From NCBI RefSeq assembly GCF_900103875.1, contig NZ_LT629705.1, forward strand, positions 2,427,001 to 2,491,000: a stretch of 64,000 nucleotides of DNA. Reading direction: 5' to 3'. The notes below the pieces were generated by a model, which did no database searches, was not told the DNA's origin, and was given only the letters and a program-made list of their open reading frames with translations. Position 1 is the first letter of the stretch. Every line of letters begins with the position of its first letter. Of this stretch, positions 48,031 through 58,496 are shown piece by piece. The position numbers and the translations under genes were made by a program. This DNA is from Pseudomonas arsenicoxydans. Lineage in GTDB: Bacteria > Pseudomonadota > Gammaproteobacteria > Pseudomonadales > Pseudomonadaceae.

Positions 48031-48762
48031 TTGAGCGTAGAAGCGGCCAAGAATGCCCGAGAATTGCTTCTCAAGGAATACCGTGGAGTGCTGTCGACAC
48101 ACTCCAAGTCGATGCCGGGTTTCCCGTTCGGCTCCGTCGTTCCTTACTGCCTGGACGAGCAAGGGCGGCCGCTGATCCTTATCAGCCGCATCGCACAGCA
48201 CACCCATAACCTGGAAAAAGACCCGAAATGTTCGTTGTTCGTGGGCGAGCGCGAGGCCGATGATGTGCAAGCCGTTGGTCGCCTGACTTACCTCGCTGAA
48301 GCAGAAAAGCTCGAGGACGAGGCGGCCATCGAAGCGGCGGCGGAACGTTACTACCGCTATTTCCCGGATTCGCAGAGCTACCACAAGGCTCACGATTTCG
48401 ATTTCTGGGTGCTCAAGCCTGTGCGTCACCGCTACATCGGTGGTTTTGGCGCGATTCACTGGGTCGATCACCTGACCTTGGCCAACCCGTTTGCCGGCAA
48501 AGCCGAAGCGAGTATGGTCGAGCACATGAATGCCGATCACGCCAAGGCCATCGCCCATTACGTCGATCTGGCAGGCCTGCCGAAAACCGAGCCGGCACAA
48601 TTGGCGGGCATCGATACTGAAGGCATGCACCTGCGCATTGGTCAGGCCCTGTACTGGCTGCCGTTTCAAGCGCCTTGTAATACGCCGACACAAGTGCGCG
48701 AAGCCTTGGTTTTCCTGGCTCACGCCGAACATTGGCCGAAAAATGAAGTGGCCGATGCTTGA
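48031..48762 (+). CDS. HugZ-family FMN-binding split-barrel protein
   Basis: 243 residues: an N-terminal pyridoxamine-5'-phosphate-oxidase-like split barrel (VLSTHSKSMPGFPFGSVVPY) and a C-terminal DUF2470 domain (MVEHMNADHAKAIAHY). HugZ-type proteins degrade haem or bind flavin. The start is TTG with AAGGAG seven bases upstream. Confidence 0.87.
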   Translation: MSVEAAKNARELLLKEYRGVLSTHSKSMPGFPFGSVVPYCLDEQGRPLILISRIAQHTHNLEKDPKCSLFVGEREADDVQAVGRLTYLAEAEKLEDEAAIEAAAERYYRYFPDSQSYHKAHDFDFWVLKPVRHRYIGGFGAIHWVDHLTLANPFAGKAEASMVEHMNADHAKAIAHYVDLAGLPKTEPAQLAGIDTEGMHLRIGQALYWLPFQAPCNTPTQVREALVFLAHAEHWPKNEVADA

Positions 48763-48828
48763 ATTCACGAATCGGCGACGTCATCTAGGGAAGACTGGCA
48801 AGGCATTCTTGCGTTGAGGAACCATTTG

Positions 48829-49305
48829 ATGCGCCCTTTTTTATTGCTCTTTGTACTGTTTCCGGTGTTGGAGCTGTTCGTATTCGTCAAGGTCAGCGGG
48901 GCGATCGGGTTTTTCCCGGCCTTGCTGCTGATTATTCTCGGCTCGATGCTCGGCGTGTTCGTGCTGCGCATCGCCGGTCTGGCCACCGCATTGCGGGCTC
49001 GTGAAAGCCTGAACCGCGGCGAACTGCCAGCGCAGACCATGCTCGAAGGCCTGATGCTGGCCTTGGCGGGCGGTCTGTTGATCCTGCCGGGTTTCGTCAC
49101 CGACGTGCTGGGCTTAATCATGTTGCTGCCGATCTCCCGTCGACTGCTGGCCAATAAAATGCGCCAGCGCGCCGAGGAGCAAGCGATCCGTCAGCGAGCG
49201 TTCGCCGATGATCTTCAACCCCGAGGCGGTCCTGCTCCGCGAGCGCCGCTGGGCCGCGAGCCCGATGTGATCGAAGGCGAGTTCGAACACCGCGATTCCA
49301 AGTAA
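48829..49305 (+). CDS. fxsA: FxsA family membrane protein
   Basis: 158-residue inner-membrane protein with FxsA signature helices (FLLLFVLFPVLELFVFVKVS, ILGSMLGVFVLRIAG and the later ALAGGLLILPGFVTDVLGLI). A GAGGA ribosome site precedes the ATG at 48829. E. coli FxsA suppresses F-plasmid exclusion of phage T7 by binding PifA; the native role is unknown. It lies upstream of groES, as in many gammaproteobacteria. Confidence 0.87.
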   Translation: MRPFLLLFVLFPVLELFVFVKVSGAIGFFPALLLIILGSMLGVFVLRIAGLATALRARESLNRGELPAQTMLEGLMLALAGGLLILPGFVTDVLGLIMLLPISRRLLANKMRQRAEEQAIRQRAFADDLQPRGGPAPRAPLGREPDVIEGEFEHRDSK

Positions 49306-49317
49306 CACCTTTCAAAG

Positions 49318-49350
49318 ACACGGCACCTTCGGGTGCCGTGTTCGTTTTTG
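49318..49350 (+). terminator. Terminator after fxsA
   Basis: ACACGGCACC / GGTGCCGTGT with a TTCG tetraloop is followed by TCGTTTTT. Confidence 0.85.
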
Positions 49351-49383
49351 GGGCGTCAAGGTGAAAATTTTTTGCTCCTCGCC

Positions 49384-49411
49384 CTTGTAATCAGCTTGTA
49401 CGCCCTTATGT
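49384..49411 (+). promoter_or_regulatory. Candidate sigma-32 promoter of groESL
   Basis: CTTGTA - 13 nt - CCCTTATGT resembles the heat-shock consensus CTTGAA ... CCCCATNT, 143 bp upstream of groES. No CIRCE element was found, in line with sigma-32 control in this lineage. Confidence 0.45.
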
Positions 49412-49553
49412 AACGGTCACCGCAAGGTTTCTGGCGATCACGCCAGACAGACTTCCGCGTCTCGCTTGTCGAGCCGCACCCGGCACCGCCGGATTTGTTA
49501 AACCCGCCGGGAATACACCGGCCGATGAAAACCACAATTAGGAGAGATCGACA

Positions 49554-49847
49554 ATGAAGCTTCGTCCTCTGCATGACCGCGTCGTCATCCGTCGCAGCGA
49601 AGAAGAAAAGAAAACCGCTGGCGGTATCGTCCTGCCAGGTTCGGCTGCTGAAAAAGCCAACAGCGGCGAGATCCTCGCTGTCGGTACCGGCAAAGTGCTG
49701 GATAGCGGTGAAGTGCGTGCACTGGCCGTTAAAGTGGGTGACAAGGTTGTGTTCGGTCCTTACTCCGGCAGCAACACCGTGAAAGTCGACGGCGAAGACC
49801 TGCTGGTAATGAGCGAGAACGAAATCCTCGCTGTTATCGAAGGCTGA
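49554..49847 (+). CDS. groES: Co-chaperonin GroES
   Basis: 97-residue heptameric lid of the GroEL chamber ([18 protein letters not shown]; mobile-loop region [17 protein letters not shown]). AGGAGAG is the ribosome site. It forms an operon with groEL (49-bp gap). Confidence 0.99.
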   Translation: MKLRPLHDRVVIRRSEEEKKTAGGIVLPGSAAEKANSGEILAVGTGKVLDSGEVRALAVKVGDKVVFGPYSGSNTVKVDGEDLLVMSENEILAVIEG

Positions 49848-49884
49848 TTCCCCGCTCATTTTCCCGCTACTACAAAGTATTTAA

Positions 49885-51540
<1,656 letters not shown>

Positions 51541-51560
51541 GCCAGCCTTACCCTGTACGA

Positions 51561-51595
51561 AAAAACCCCGCTGGCGTGAGCCAGCGGGGTTTTTT
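51561..51595 (+). terminator. Terminator of groESL
   Basis: AAAAACCCCGCTGGC / GCCAGCGGGGTTTTT with a GTGA loop and a T run. Confidence 0.95.
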
Positions 51596-51657
51596 ATTGC
51601 CTTCATATTGATATGTCAGAGACCGAGGCGCGGCCATCGTCGGATCGCCACCCGGAC

Positions 51658-51719
51658 CAAGCCACGCTCCCACAGGTTCAGCGCAAACCCTGTGGGAGCG
51701 GGCTTGCCCGCGATGGCGT
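51658..51719. repeat. REP doublet with one decayed arm
   Basis: The right arm (CCCTGTGGGAGCGGGCTTGC ... GATGGCG) is canonical. The left arm keeps only GCTCCCACAGG. It lies between groEL and the phosphatase gene. Confidence 0.78.
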
Positions 51720-51723
51720 CAAA

Positions 51724-52467
51724 TCAGGCGCTAACGCGTTCTGCTTGGGCCACTCGCTCAGCCTTGGAAGCCGGTCGATACAGGATGTAGTAGTAAGACC
51801 CCAGACAGATCAGCCAGCAGAAAATCGCCGTCCACACGTTGTGGGAGAAGAAGTGCGCGCCCTGCATCATCCGGCTGATGGAAAACACTGAGCCCAGAGC
51901 GAAAGCGAACACAAACGCCTGGCGCGCCAGACGCGGACGACGGTCACGCAGGACAAAGAACAGCGCAAACAGCGTGAAGCCGGTGGCGGCGTGACCCCCC
52001 GGCCAGCAACGGCCTGGTTTTTCTGTGTGCGGGCGAGGGCTGAGCAGTTCGCTGTAGGTCTCATGCCCACCGAATTGCTCCAGGCTCCAGGGACATTGCA
52101 CCGCTGTCACCGCTTTCATCGGCGTCACGAACGATGTCGCCAACGCCAGCGACAGCACCAGGCAACCCAGTTCACGTTTGAACGGCTTGAGCCTGTCCAT
52201 GAAAAAGGAGCCGATGAAGGCGAGGATGGCAAACACCGAAAACGCGATGACCACTTGCTTGGCGCGGTCATGCACGATGGTTTCCAGGAAGTAACTGTGG
52301 CGCCCGATGAAATTCCCGGCGACCGGGTCGTAGAACAGTTTGGCCAGGTCCATGTCCAGCGATGTCAGTTCGAGCAACATCAAAATGATCGCCGCAACGG
52401 CGGGGACACCCAGGCATACCCAGAAATTGAGCGGGCGAGGGGTGGGACGGACAGCGGATGATGACAT
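51724..52467 (-). CDS. PAP2-family membrane phosphatase
   Basis: 247-residue integral membrane protein of the PAP2 superfamily. The phosphatase motifs are KAVTAVQCPW, CWPGGHAATGF (Ser replaced by Gly-Gly in the SGH position) and SRMMQGAHFFSHNVW. Multiple transmembrane helices. It lies 52 bp downstream of the LtaS-like gene on the same strand and next to colRS, so it probably acts on lipid A or undecaprenyl-type lipid phosphates; the substrate is not shown. Confidence 0.82.
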   Translation of the reverse strand: MSSSAVRPTPRPLNFWVCLGVPAVAAIILMLLELTSLDMDLAKLFYDPVAGNFIGRHSYFLETIVHDRAKQVVIAFSVFAILAFIGSFFMDRLKPFKRELGCLVLSLALATSFVTPMKAVTAVQCPWSLEQFGGHETYSELLSPRPHTEKPGRCWPGGHAATGFTLFALFFVLRDRRPRLARQAFVFAFALGSVFSISRMMQGAHFFSHNVWTAIFCWLICLGSYYYILYRPASKAERVAQAERVSA

Positions 52468-52519
52468 GACAGATCCTGCAATTGAATAAACCCCGGGGCA
52501 TCAGCCCGGGGCCATTCGA

Positions 52520-54469
52520 TTAACGTTCGCTGACTTGACCGGCACCCTCCATGGGCGCTCTCCAGCCAAGTAGCTGTTGCTTGAAGCCATAACTGGCGGT
52601 TTGGTAATACGTGATGGCGCGTGTGATCAAGGGATCGCTGTTGGTGGCACGTGACTCGCTACTTTCGGTCAGCGCATCATCGTGGCGGCGCAATCCTTGC
52701 CGGGGGCTCAGGATCGCCAGATTTTTGCCATCGAACAAGCCCAGATGCTGATAATTGCCAACCACCACGCGTGGCGGCAGCGGATTATCCTGCAGCAGGT
52801 TACGGCCGAAGAACGTCGACTGATAATCCAGATTCAGCAGGCCCAGCAAGGTCGGGGCGAGGTCGATCTGACTGGCCAGTTGCGCCGTTTCACGAGCTTC
52901 AATCAATTTCGGCGCATAGACGAACAGTGGAATCTGATAGTTGCTGATCGGCAGATCCTCTTTGCCCGCGCTGCCGGCTGTGTGGTCGGCGACAAAGACA
53001 AAGATCGTATTATCAAACCACGGCTTCTTGCGTGCCTGATCCAGAAACTGACCGATGGCATAGTCCGTGTATTTCACTGCACCGTCACGACCGCTGCCCG
53101 ATTTGATGTCGATCCGGTTGTCAGGATAGGTATAAGGACGATGGTTGGAGGTGGTCATCAGTTGCAGCAAGAACGGCTGTTGTTTGGCGTGGTTGGCATC
53201 GGCCAGTTTCAGCGTCTGGGCATAGAGGTCTTCATCCGCCATGCCCCAGGCATTCTTGAATTGGATCTCGGCTTCATCGACGCTGCTCTGGTCGACCACG
53301 CGGTAACCGTTACCGCTGAAGAACGCATTCATGTTGTCGAAGTAACCACGACCGCCATAGACGAACACGCTGTCGTATCCCACCGCGGCCAGTTGCTGCC
53401 CGAGGCTGGCGAAACCGCTTTCACGCCCCACACGCTTGACGATCGAGCGTCCCGGCGTCGGCGGAATAGCCAGCGTGATGGCTTCCAGGCCACGATCGGT
53501 ACGGGTGCCGGTGGCGTAGAAATTGTTGAAGTACAGGCTCTGCTTGCGCAAGGCGTCGAGATTAGGGGTCAGGTTACGGTTGTCCCCATTGCTGCCCATG
53601 TACTTGGCGCTGAAACTTTCGATGGTCACCAGCACGATGTTGGGTTTTCGCAACACGCCCGGGTTGTCGATCATGCGACGAATGTCCTGCGGATCTTCGC
53701 CAACGAAACGGGCATTGGGTTCGCTCAGTTCAGTACGAATCTGCTGGGCAACGACGGCGGGCGGCAGGCTACTGTAGAACTGCGGGTAATCCAGTTCATT
53801 GTTACGGAAGGCGGCGAAGAACTGGTAGGGGCCATTGCTTGCCAATTCGTTCTGATAGGCGTTCCCGCCTTGAGCGCGCGGCGCGTCCTGGCTGAGCAAC
53901 TGCAGGCTCAGGCCGGCAACGAGCAATAGAGCCATGGCATTCACCAGCCGATTGCGCAAAGCAGGCAGTGGCGAATCCAGCGCGCTATTGAACGGTTTGC
54001 GCAAGGCAAAGCTCATCGCTACCGCCAGTACCGCGAGGATGCTCAGCAGCGTACCGATCGGATAGGATTCGAGCAGGTTGTTCAACACTTCGTCGGAATA
54101 CACCAGGTAATCGACGGCGATGAAATTGAAGCGCACACCGAACTCATCCCAGAACAGCCATTCGGCAACCGAAACGAACAACATGGCGAACAGACTGACG
54201 GTCAGTAGCCCCTGAAGGAACCAGCGATGACCACGGCGGCGCCACAAGGCGGGTGGACAGAGCAGCAGATAGAGACCCATCGGCAGCGCCGCGTAGGCAA
54301 TGAAGCCCAGGTCGTACAGCAAGCCAACGCCAAATACCGAGAGAAAGCCGCTGCCGGCCTCATTCAGGTGCGTGAGCAGCAGGACCGTTCGGGTCAGTGT
54401 GAAAATGGCCAGCCAGGCGCCGGTTACGAGCAGCAGAAATCGTATTGGCGCAGTCTTGAAGAAGTCCAT
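52520..54469 (-). CDS. LtaS-like membrane sulfatase-fold enzyme
   Basis: 649-residue protein with five N-terminal transmembrane helices and a periplasmic alkaline-phosphatase-superfamily domain. The catalytic Thr lies in FYATGTRTDRGLEAI. Metal ligands are in LVTIESFSAKY and VADHTAGSAG. Proteins of this type transfer phosphoglycerol or phosphoethanolamine to lipids or glycans. It is divergent from colR, with a TTTTCAC ColR-like box in its promoter region, which suggests ColR control of envelope decoration. Confidence 0.85.
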   Translation of the reverse strand: MDFFKTAPIRFLLLVTGAWLAIFTLTRTVLLLTHLNEAGSGFLSVFGVGLLYDLGFIAYAALPMGLYLLLCPPALWRRRGHRWFLQGLLTVSLFAMLFVSVAEWLFWDEFGVRFNFIAVDYLVYSDEVLNNLLESYPIGTLLSILAVLAVAMSFALRKPFNSALDSPLPALRNRLVNAMALLLVAGLSLQLLSQDAPRAQGGNAYQNELASNGPYQFFAAFRNNELDYPQFYSSLPPAVVAQQIRTELSEPNARFVGEDPQDIRRMIDNPGVLRKPNIVLVTIESFSAKYMGSNGDNRNLTPNLDALRKQSLYFNNFYATGTRTDRGLEAITLAIPPTPGRSIVKRVGRESGFASLGQQLAAVGYDSVFVYGGRGYFDNMNAFFSGNGYRVVDQSSVDEAEIQFKNAWGMADEDLYAQTLKLADANHAKQQPFLLQLMTTSNHRPYTYPDNRIDIKSGSGRDGAVKYTDYAIGQFLDQARKKPWFDNTIFVFVADHTAGSAGKEDLPISNYQIPLFVYAPKLIEARETAQLASQIDLAPTLLGLLNLDYQSTFFGRNLLQDNPLPPRVVVGNYQHLGLFDGKNLAILSPRQGLRRHDDALTESSESRATNSDPLITRAITYYQTASYGFKQQLLGWRAPMEGAGQVSER

Positions 54470-54542
54470 TATGCGAATATCCCTTAATTACAATCGCGCG
54501 AGAGTCTCGCTCAACCGCAGAGAGACGCTCTGTGAATCGATA

Positions 54543-54558
54543 GTGAAAAGCTTGTTCA
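54543..54558 (-). promoter_or_regulatory. Candidate ColR box upstream of the LtaS-like gene
   Basis: On the minus strand this reads TGAACAAGCTTTTCAC. It keeps the AC and TTTTCAC of the ColR consensus (YYNASNNYTTTTTCAC) with three mismatches, 74 bp upstream of the start. Confidence 0.4.
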
Positions 54559-54675
54559 GCCCTTCATTTGGTTGAGCGGATGGATTCTCGCACAGTTCGG
54601 CCCTAGCCCTGAATCACTCTTGGCCTTAAGCTGCGCGGGCCATGACGGCCGTTGCTGTGTACGGAGGAGGTGCTC

Positions 54676-55359
54676 ATGCGAATTCTATTGGTTGAAGACA
54701 ACCGCGATATCCTGGCCAATCTAGCCGATTACCTGGGGCTCAAAGGCTACACCGTGGACTGTGCGCAGGACGGTTTGTCAGGTCTGCATCTGGCGGCTAC
54801 CGAGCATTACGATTTGATCGTACTCGATATCATGTTGCCTGGCATCGACGGTTACACCCTTTGCAAACGCCTGCGCGAAGACGCCCGCCGTGACACGCCG
54901 GTGATCATGCTCACTGCGCGTGACCAGCTCGATGACCGGCTGCAAGGCTTCAAGTCCGGTGCCGACGACTACCTGATCAAACCGTTTGCCCTGTCCGAAC
55001 TGGCCGCCCGCATCGAAGCTGTCATGCGTCGCACCCAGGGTGGCGGTCGACGATCCTTGCAAGTGGGGGATTTGAGCTACGACCTCGACACTCTGGAAGT
55101 GACCCGTGAAGGCCGTCTGCTCAAACTCAACCCGGTCGGCCTGAAGCTGCTCGCCGTGCTGATGCAGAAAAGTCCCCATGTGCTGCGTCGCGAAATTCTC
55201 GAAGAAGCCCTGTGGGGCGATGACTGCCCGGACAGCGACAGCCTGCGCAGCCACGTGCATCAGCTGCGTCAGGTGATCGACAAACCATTCGCCAAGCCAT
55301 TGCTGCAAACCGTTCACGGTGTCGGTTATCGCTTGGCCGAGGGCCGTGATGGAGTTTAA
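54676..55359 (+). CDS. colR: OmpR-family response regulator ColR
   Basis: 227 residues, the length of ColR. Receiver domain (ILLVEDNRDI; Asp in LIVLDIMLPG) and a winged-helix output domain (LRREILEEALWGDD, HVHQLRQVIDKPF). GGAGGAGG lies upstream of the ATG. It overlaps colS. ColRS maintains membrane integrity and metal tolerance in P. putida and root colonisation in P. fluorescens. Confidence 0.92.
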   Translation: MRILLVEDNRDILANLADYLGLKGYTVDCAQDGLSGLHLAATEHYDLIVLDIMLPGIDGYTLCKRLREDARRDTPVIMLTARDQLDDRLQGFKSGADDYLIKPFALSELAARIEAVMRRTQGGGRRSLQVGDLSYDLDTLEVTREGRLLKLNPVGLKLLAVLMQKSPHVLRREILEEALWGDDCPDSDSLRSHVHQLRQVIDKPFAKPLLQTVHGVGYRLAEGRDGV

Positions 55360-56623
55360 GCAGAGCCTTGCTCAACGGATCATCATTGCCTTTGCATTAA
55401 TGAGCGCGCTGGTGGCGGGGGCCTTTGCCATGGGCATTGTGGCGACCGTGCACCTGGTGGAAGAAAAGCTGATTTCGGCGGGGCTCGGTGGCGACTTGCA
55501 GCGCCTGTTGCTGATGGACAGCGTCTCGGACTGGAGCCATCGCCCCGAGCCAGACCAATTGTTCTACTTCAGCGGCGGGCCGGGAGACTTTGCGCTACCC
55601 AAGGATCTGCGGCACCTTGATGCCGGATTTCACGAGGTTTTTCGTGAGAATCTTTCGTATCACGCGATAGTCGAAATCGTTGATGGCCGGCGTTACGTCC
55701 TGCTTCAAGACCAAAGCGATTTCGAAGAGCGTGAGCGGGTGCTGTTTGCCGTGGTGTTGGTCGGCTTCGTGCTGAGCCTGGCGTTGGCGGTCTTTCTCGG
55801 CTGGATCCTGGCGCGCAAAGTGATGGCGCCGGTGGTACGACTGGCCCGCCAGGTGCGCCATCGCGATCAACTGTTGGGGCTGGCCCCGCCTCTGGCTCCG
55901 GATTATGCCGCCGACGAAGTGGGCGAGCTGGCCGTTGCCTTCGACGCCACCCTTGGGCGTTTGCGCCAGGCATTGACCCGCGAGCGGTTGTTTACCAGTG
56001 ACGTCAGCCACGAACTGCGCACACCGTTGATGGTGCTGGCCAGTTCCTGTGAGCTACTGCTGGAAAACCCCCACCTTGATCAGCGCGGTCACGCCCAGGT
56101 CGAGCGTATCGCCCGCGCGTGCGAAGAGATGCGCGAGCTGGTGCAAACGTTCCTGATGCTGGCTCGGGCCCAACGAGAAGACGCCAGCATGTCGCCGCAG
56201 CAATCGGTCCGTCAGATAGCCGACGGCCTGCTCAATCTGTGGCGCGAACCGATCGAAGCCAAAGGACTGAAACTGATCTTCGAGCCGGGCGATCCGCAGG
56301 ACACGGGCTACAACGCGACCCTCTTGCACGCGGTAATGGGTAATCTGCTGCGTAATGCACTGCATTACACGGAAGACGGTTTCATCCGCCTGACGCTGAC
56401 CGCCACGGGATTCATTGTCGAGGACAGTGGCGTGGGCATTCCCGAGGATAAGCGCGAGGCGATGTTCGAACCGTTCGTACGTGGCAGCGAGAAACGCGGC
56501 GAGGGCCTGGGGCTTGGACTGTCGCTGGTACAGCGGATCTGTGAGAACCAGGGCTGGAGTGTCAGCCTGACCAACATGGAACCCAATGGCTGTCGTTTTG
56601 AGGTGGAGTTAAGCCAGAAGTAG
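55349..56623 (+). CDS. colS: Sensor histidine kinase ColS
   Basis: 424-residue kinase. Two transmembrane helices flank a short periplasmic domain that holds His35, Glu38, Asp57, Glu96 and an ExxE motif (Glu126-Glu129, FEERER), the residues linked to Zn(II)/Fe(III) sensing in P. putida ColS. HAMP-like linker, DHp with SHELRTPLMVL and HATPase with DSGVGIPEDKR and GLGLGLSLV follow. It starts inside the end of colR (11-bp overlap). Confidence 0.92.
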   Translation: MEFKQSLAQRIIIAFALMSALVAGAFAMGIVATVHLVEEKLISAGLGGDLQRLLLMDSVSDWSHRPEPDQLFYFSGGPGDFALPKDLRHLDAGFHEVFRENLSYHAIVEIVDGRRYVLLQDQSDFEERERVLFAVVLVGFVLSLALAVFLGWILARKVMAPVVRLARQVRHRDQLLGLAPPLAPDYAADEVGELAVAFDATLGRLRQALTRERLFTSDVSHELRTPLMVLASSCELLLENPHLDQRGHAQVERIARACEEMRELVQTFLMLARAQREDASMSPQQSVRQIADGLLNLWREPIEAKGLKLIFEPGDPQDTGYNATLLHAVMGNLLRNALHYTEDGFIRLTLTATGFIVEDSGVGIPEDKREAMFEPFVRGSEKRGEGLGLGLSLVQRICENQGWSVSLTNMEPNGCRFEVELSQK

Positions 56624-56700
56624 TCTGGGGCGGCGCCAAAGATCGGGACTCCAAGCCATCGTTGTTCTCCTGAAAGATCCTGAAATGATTGGGTGTCTAC

Positions 56701-56716
56701 GGCACACTTTTTTCAC
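56701..56716 (+). promoter_or_regulatory. Candidate ColR box upstream of the methyltransferase gene
   Basis: GGCACACTTTTTTCAC fits the ColR consensus YYNASNNYTTTTTCAC except at the first two positions, 72 bp before the methyltransferase start. It would place the downstream methyltransferase and LPS kinase genes under ColR. Confidence 0.6.
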
Positions 56717-56787
56717 AAAGGGATGACCTGAGACTCACACCAATCTACCTATGGTGGTAGTCATCTGAAGCTCAGGAGACCGCTAAA

Positions 56788-57456
56788 ATGGATGGCCCGA
56801 TCAAACTTGATTTCTCTGAAAAATACGACGATCAGCATGCGCAACGGTACTTGCGCAAGCATCAGGACGGAGTGGGGCGTCGCTTGTCCCACTGGCGTGA
56901 CGAGCAGTTGGTGCGTAAGGCGCTGGCACTGGCTGGCGAACCTGGGCTGATCCTCGACCTGCCATGCGGCGCCGGGCGCTTCTGGCCAGTACTGGCGGAA
57001 AAGGCCAATCGAGCCATCATCGGGGCCGATAATTCCGAGTCAATGTTGAAGGTCGCCGCCAAGTCGCAACCGGCCGACGTGGTAAAGCGGGTAAAACGTT
57101 TGCAGACTTCTGCATTCGATATTGAGTTGCCCGACAATGCCGTCGACTGCATTTTCTGCATGCGCTTGCTCCATCACATCGGCGACGCCGAACACCGAAT
57201 GACCATTCTGCGCGAATTCGAACGTGTCTCACGGGACAGCGTCATTATTTCGTTGTGGGTCGACGGCAATTTCAAGGCCTGGAAACGCAAGCGTGCAGAG
57301 AAGCAGCGTGGACAGAAAGGTTACCAAAACCGATTTGTCTTACCGGCTGCCACGGTAGAAAAGGAGTTTGAACAGGCAGGTTTCCGTATTCAGGAACAAT
57401 TGGACTTTTTACCGCTCTATGCCATGTGGCGGGTTTATGTATTACGCAAGAGGTAA
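56788..57456 (+). CDS. Class I SAM-dependent methyltransferase
   Basis: 222 residues with motif I LILDLPCGAGRFWPVLAE, an acidic GADNSESML and a post-I motif VDCIFCMRLLHHIGDAE. The target is unknown; its place between colRS and an LPS kinase gene (3-bp gap) suggests an envelope or LPS role. The same order is known around colRS in P. putida. Confidence 0.82.
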   Translation: MDGPIKLDFSEKYDDQHAQRYLRKHQDGVGRRLSHWRDEQLVRKALALAGEPGLILDLPCGAGRFWPVLAEKANRAIIGADNSESMLKVAAKSQPADVVKRVKRLQTSAFDIELPDNAVDCIFCMRLLHHIGDAEHRMTILREFERVSRDSVIISLWVDGNFKAWKRKRAEKQRGQKGYQNRFVLPAATVEKEFEQAGFRIQEQLDFLPLYAMWRVYVLRKR

Positions 57457-57459
57457 CAG

Positions 57460-58173
57460 ATGGCAGTGCAATGTGCAGCAGAAACGGAAGTCGCTCCCCA
57501 GGACCGCTTCGACTATTTCTGGAATAAGCGCGGTGAGTGGGTAGAAGAACCCAACGTCCGTCGCGGTGGAGAAAGTGGCGTACAGCGAGTCAATGGCAGC
57601 GATGGCCAGCTGCTCTACACCAAGCGCCAGACCGGGCATATTTATCGCAGTTTGTTTCACCCCTTTGGCCGACCGACGGTGTTGCGCGAGCGTGACGCCC
57701 TGACCGGTTTGCGCGAGTTGGGCGTGCGCGTGCCTGAAATGGTGTTCTGCGGCGCACAACGCGACCCTGTGCACAAATGGCGCGCCTTGCTGGTGACCAA
57801 GTCGCTGGACGGTTTCGAGGAAATCGAACATTGGTACGCGGGCGGTGGGCGTGAGCGTCATGGTGAAGCGGTCCATGAACGCGTGTTGAAGGATCTGGCC
57901 GAGAACCTTGCCCGTATGCACAAGGGCCGTTGGCAGCACAGCTGCATCTATATCAAGCACGTCTTCGTGCGTGTCACTGGCGAAGGTGATTCAGCCAAGG
58001 CTGAAGTCGCATTGATCGATCTGGAGAAATGCCGCCAGCGTCTGACCGCTCAACACGCGGCAGCCCATGACATGAAACAACTGCGTCGCCATTCGTCGTT
58101 CAGTGATACGGACTGGACAAATCTCGTCTACTTTTATGAGACGGCGTTCGGCAGCGCTATCAAAGGTTTATAG
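57460..58173 (+). CDS. Lipopolysaccharide core kinase, WapQ/InaA family
   Basis: 237-residue Kdo/WaaP-type kinase. Basic N-terminal lobe with LLYTKRQTGHIYRSLFHPFG, the catalytic-loop-like LARMHKGRWQHSCIYIKHVF and the metal-binding ALIDLEKCR (DLE instead of DFG). It should phosphorylate heptose or another core sugar on the cytoplasmic side. Adjacent to colRS, it fits the ColR regulon for membrane stability. Confidence 0.82.
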   Translation: MAVQCAAETEVAPQDRFDYFWNKRGEWVEEPNVRRGGESGVQRVNGSDGQLLYTKRQTGHIYRSLFHPFGRPTVLRERDALTGLRELGVRVPEMVFCGAQRDPVHKWRALLVTKSLDGFEEIEHWYAGGGRERHGEAVHERVLKDLAENLARMHKGRWQHSCIYIKHVFVRVTGEGDSAKAEVALIDLEKCRQRLTAQHAAAHDMKQLRRHSSFSDTDWTNLVYFYETAFGSAIKGL

Positions 58174-58175
58174 CG

Positions 58176-58403
58176 ATGAAACTCGAAATTGCACGAGGTT
58201 TGTTTTTAGCAGGAGCCTTGGCAGTTGCTTCGTTGGCGGTGGCTGCCTGGGAGCAGCCCCGCACGCAGGTCATCAGTTCAGTGAGCGCTGATGCTCACTG
58301 TCCGTTGCCACGCGTTGCCAAGGCATCCGTGGCGACCCATCCCGATCATGATTTATTGCTGTTCATGTTCGGACTTTCTCAAGGAATGAGGCCACAAAGT
58401 TGA
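58176..58403 (+). CDS. Small secreted protein, unknown, 75 residues
   Basis: N-terminal signal peptide (LFLAGALAVASLAVAAW) and a short mature part with HCPLPRVAKASVATHPDHDL and a hydrophobic FMFGLSQG. It starts 2 bp after the kinase gene stop and is followed by a terminator, so it closes the colRS-linked operon. No recognised family. Confidence 0.6.
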   Translation: MKLEIARGLFLAGALAVASLAVAAWEQPRTQVISSVSADAHCPLPRVAKASVATHPDHDLLLFMFGLSQGMRPQS

Positions 58404-58421
58404 ACAGACTCAAGCCAACAT

Positions 58422-58452
58422 AAAAGGCCTCGATCATTCGAGGCCTTTTTTT
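58422..58452 (+). terminator. Terminator after the colRS-linked operon
   Basis: AAAAGGCCTCGA / TCGAGGCCTTTT with a 4-nt loop and T run. It also faces the convergent RND gene. Confidence 0.92.
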
Positions 58453-58496
58453 TGCGTCCTTTTTTTATCAAAAATCGCCTGTCGCTCCCAAAGGAA

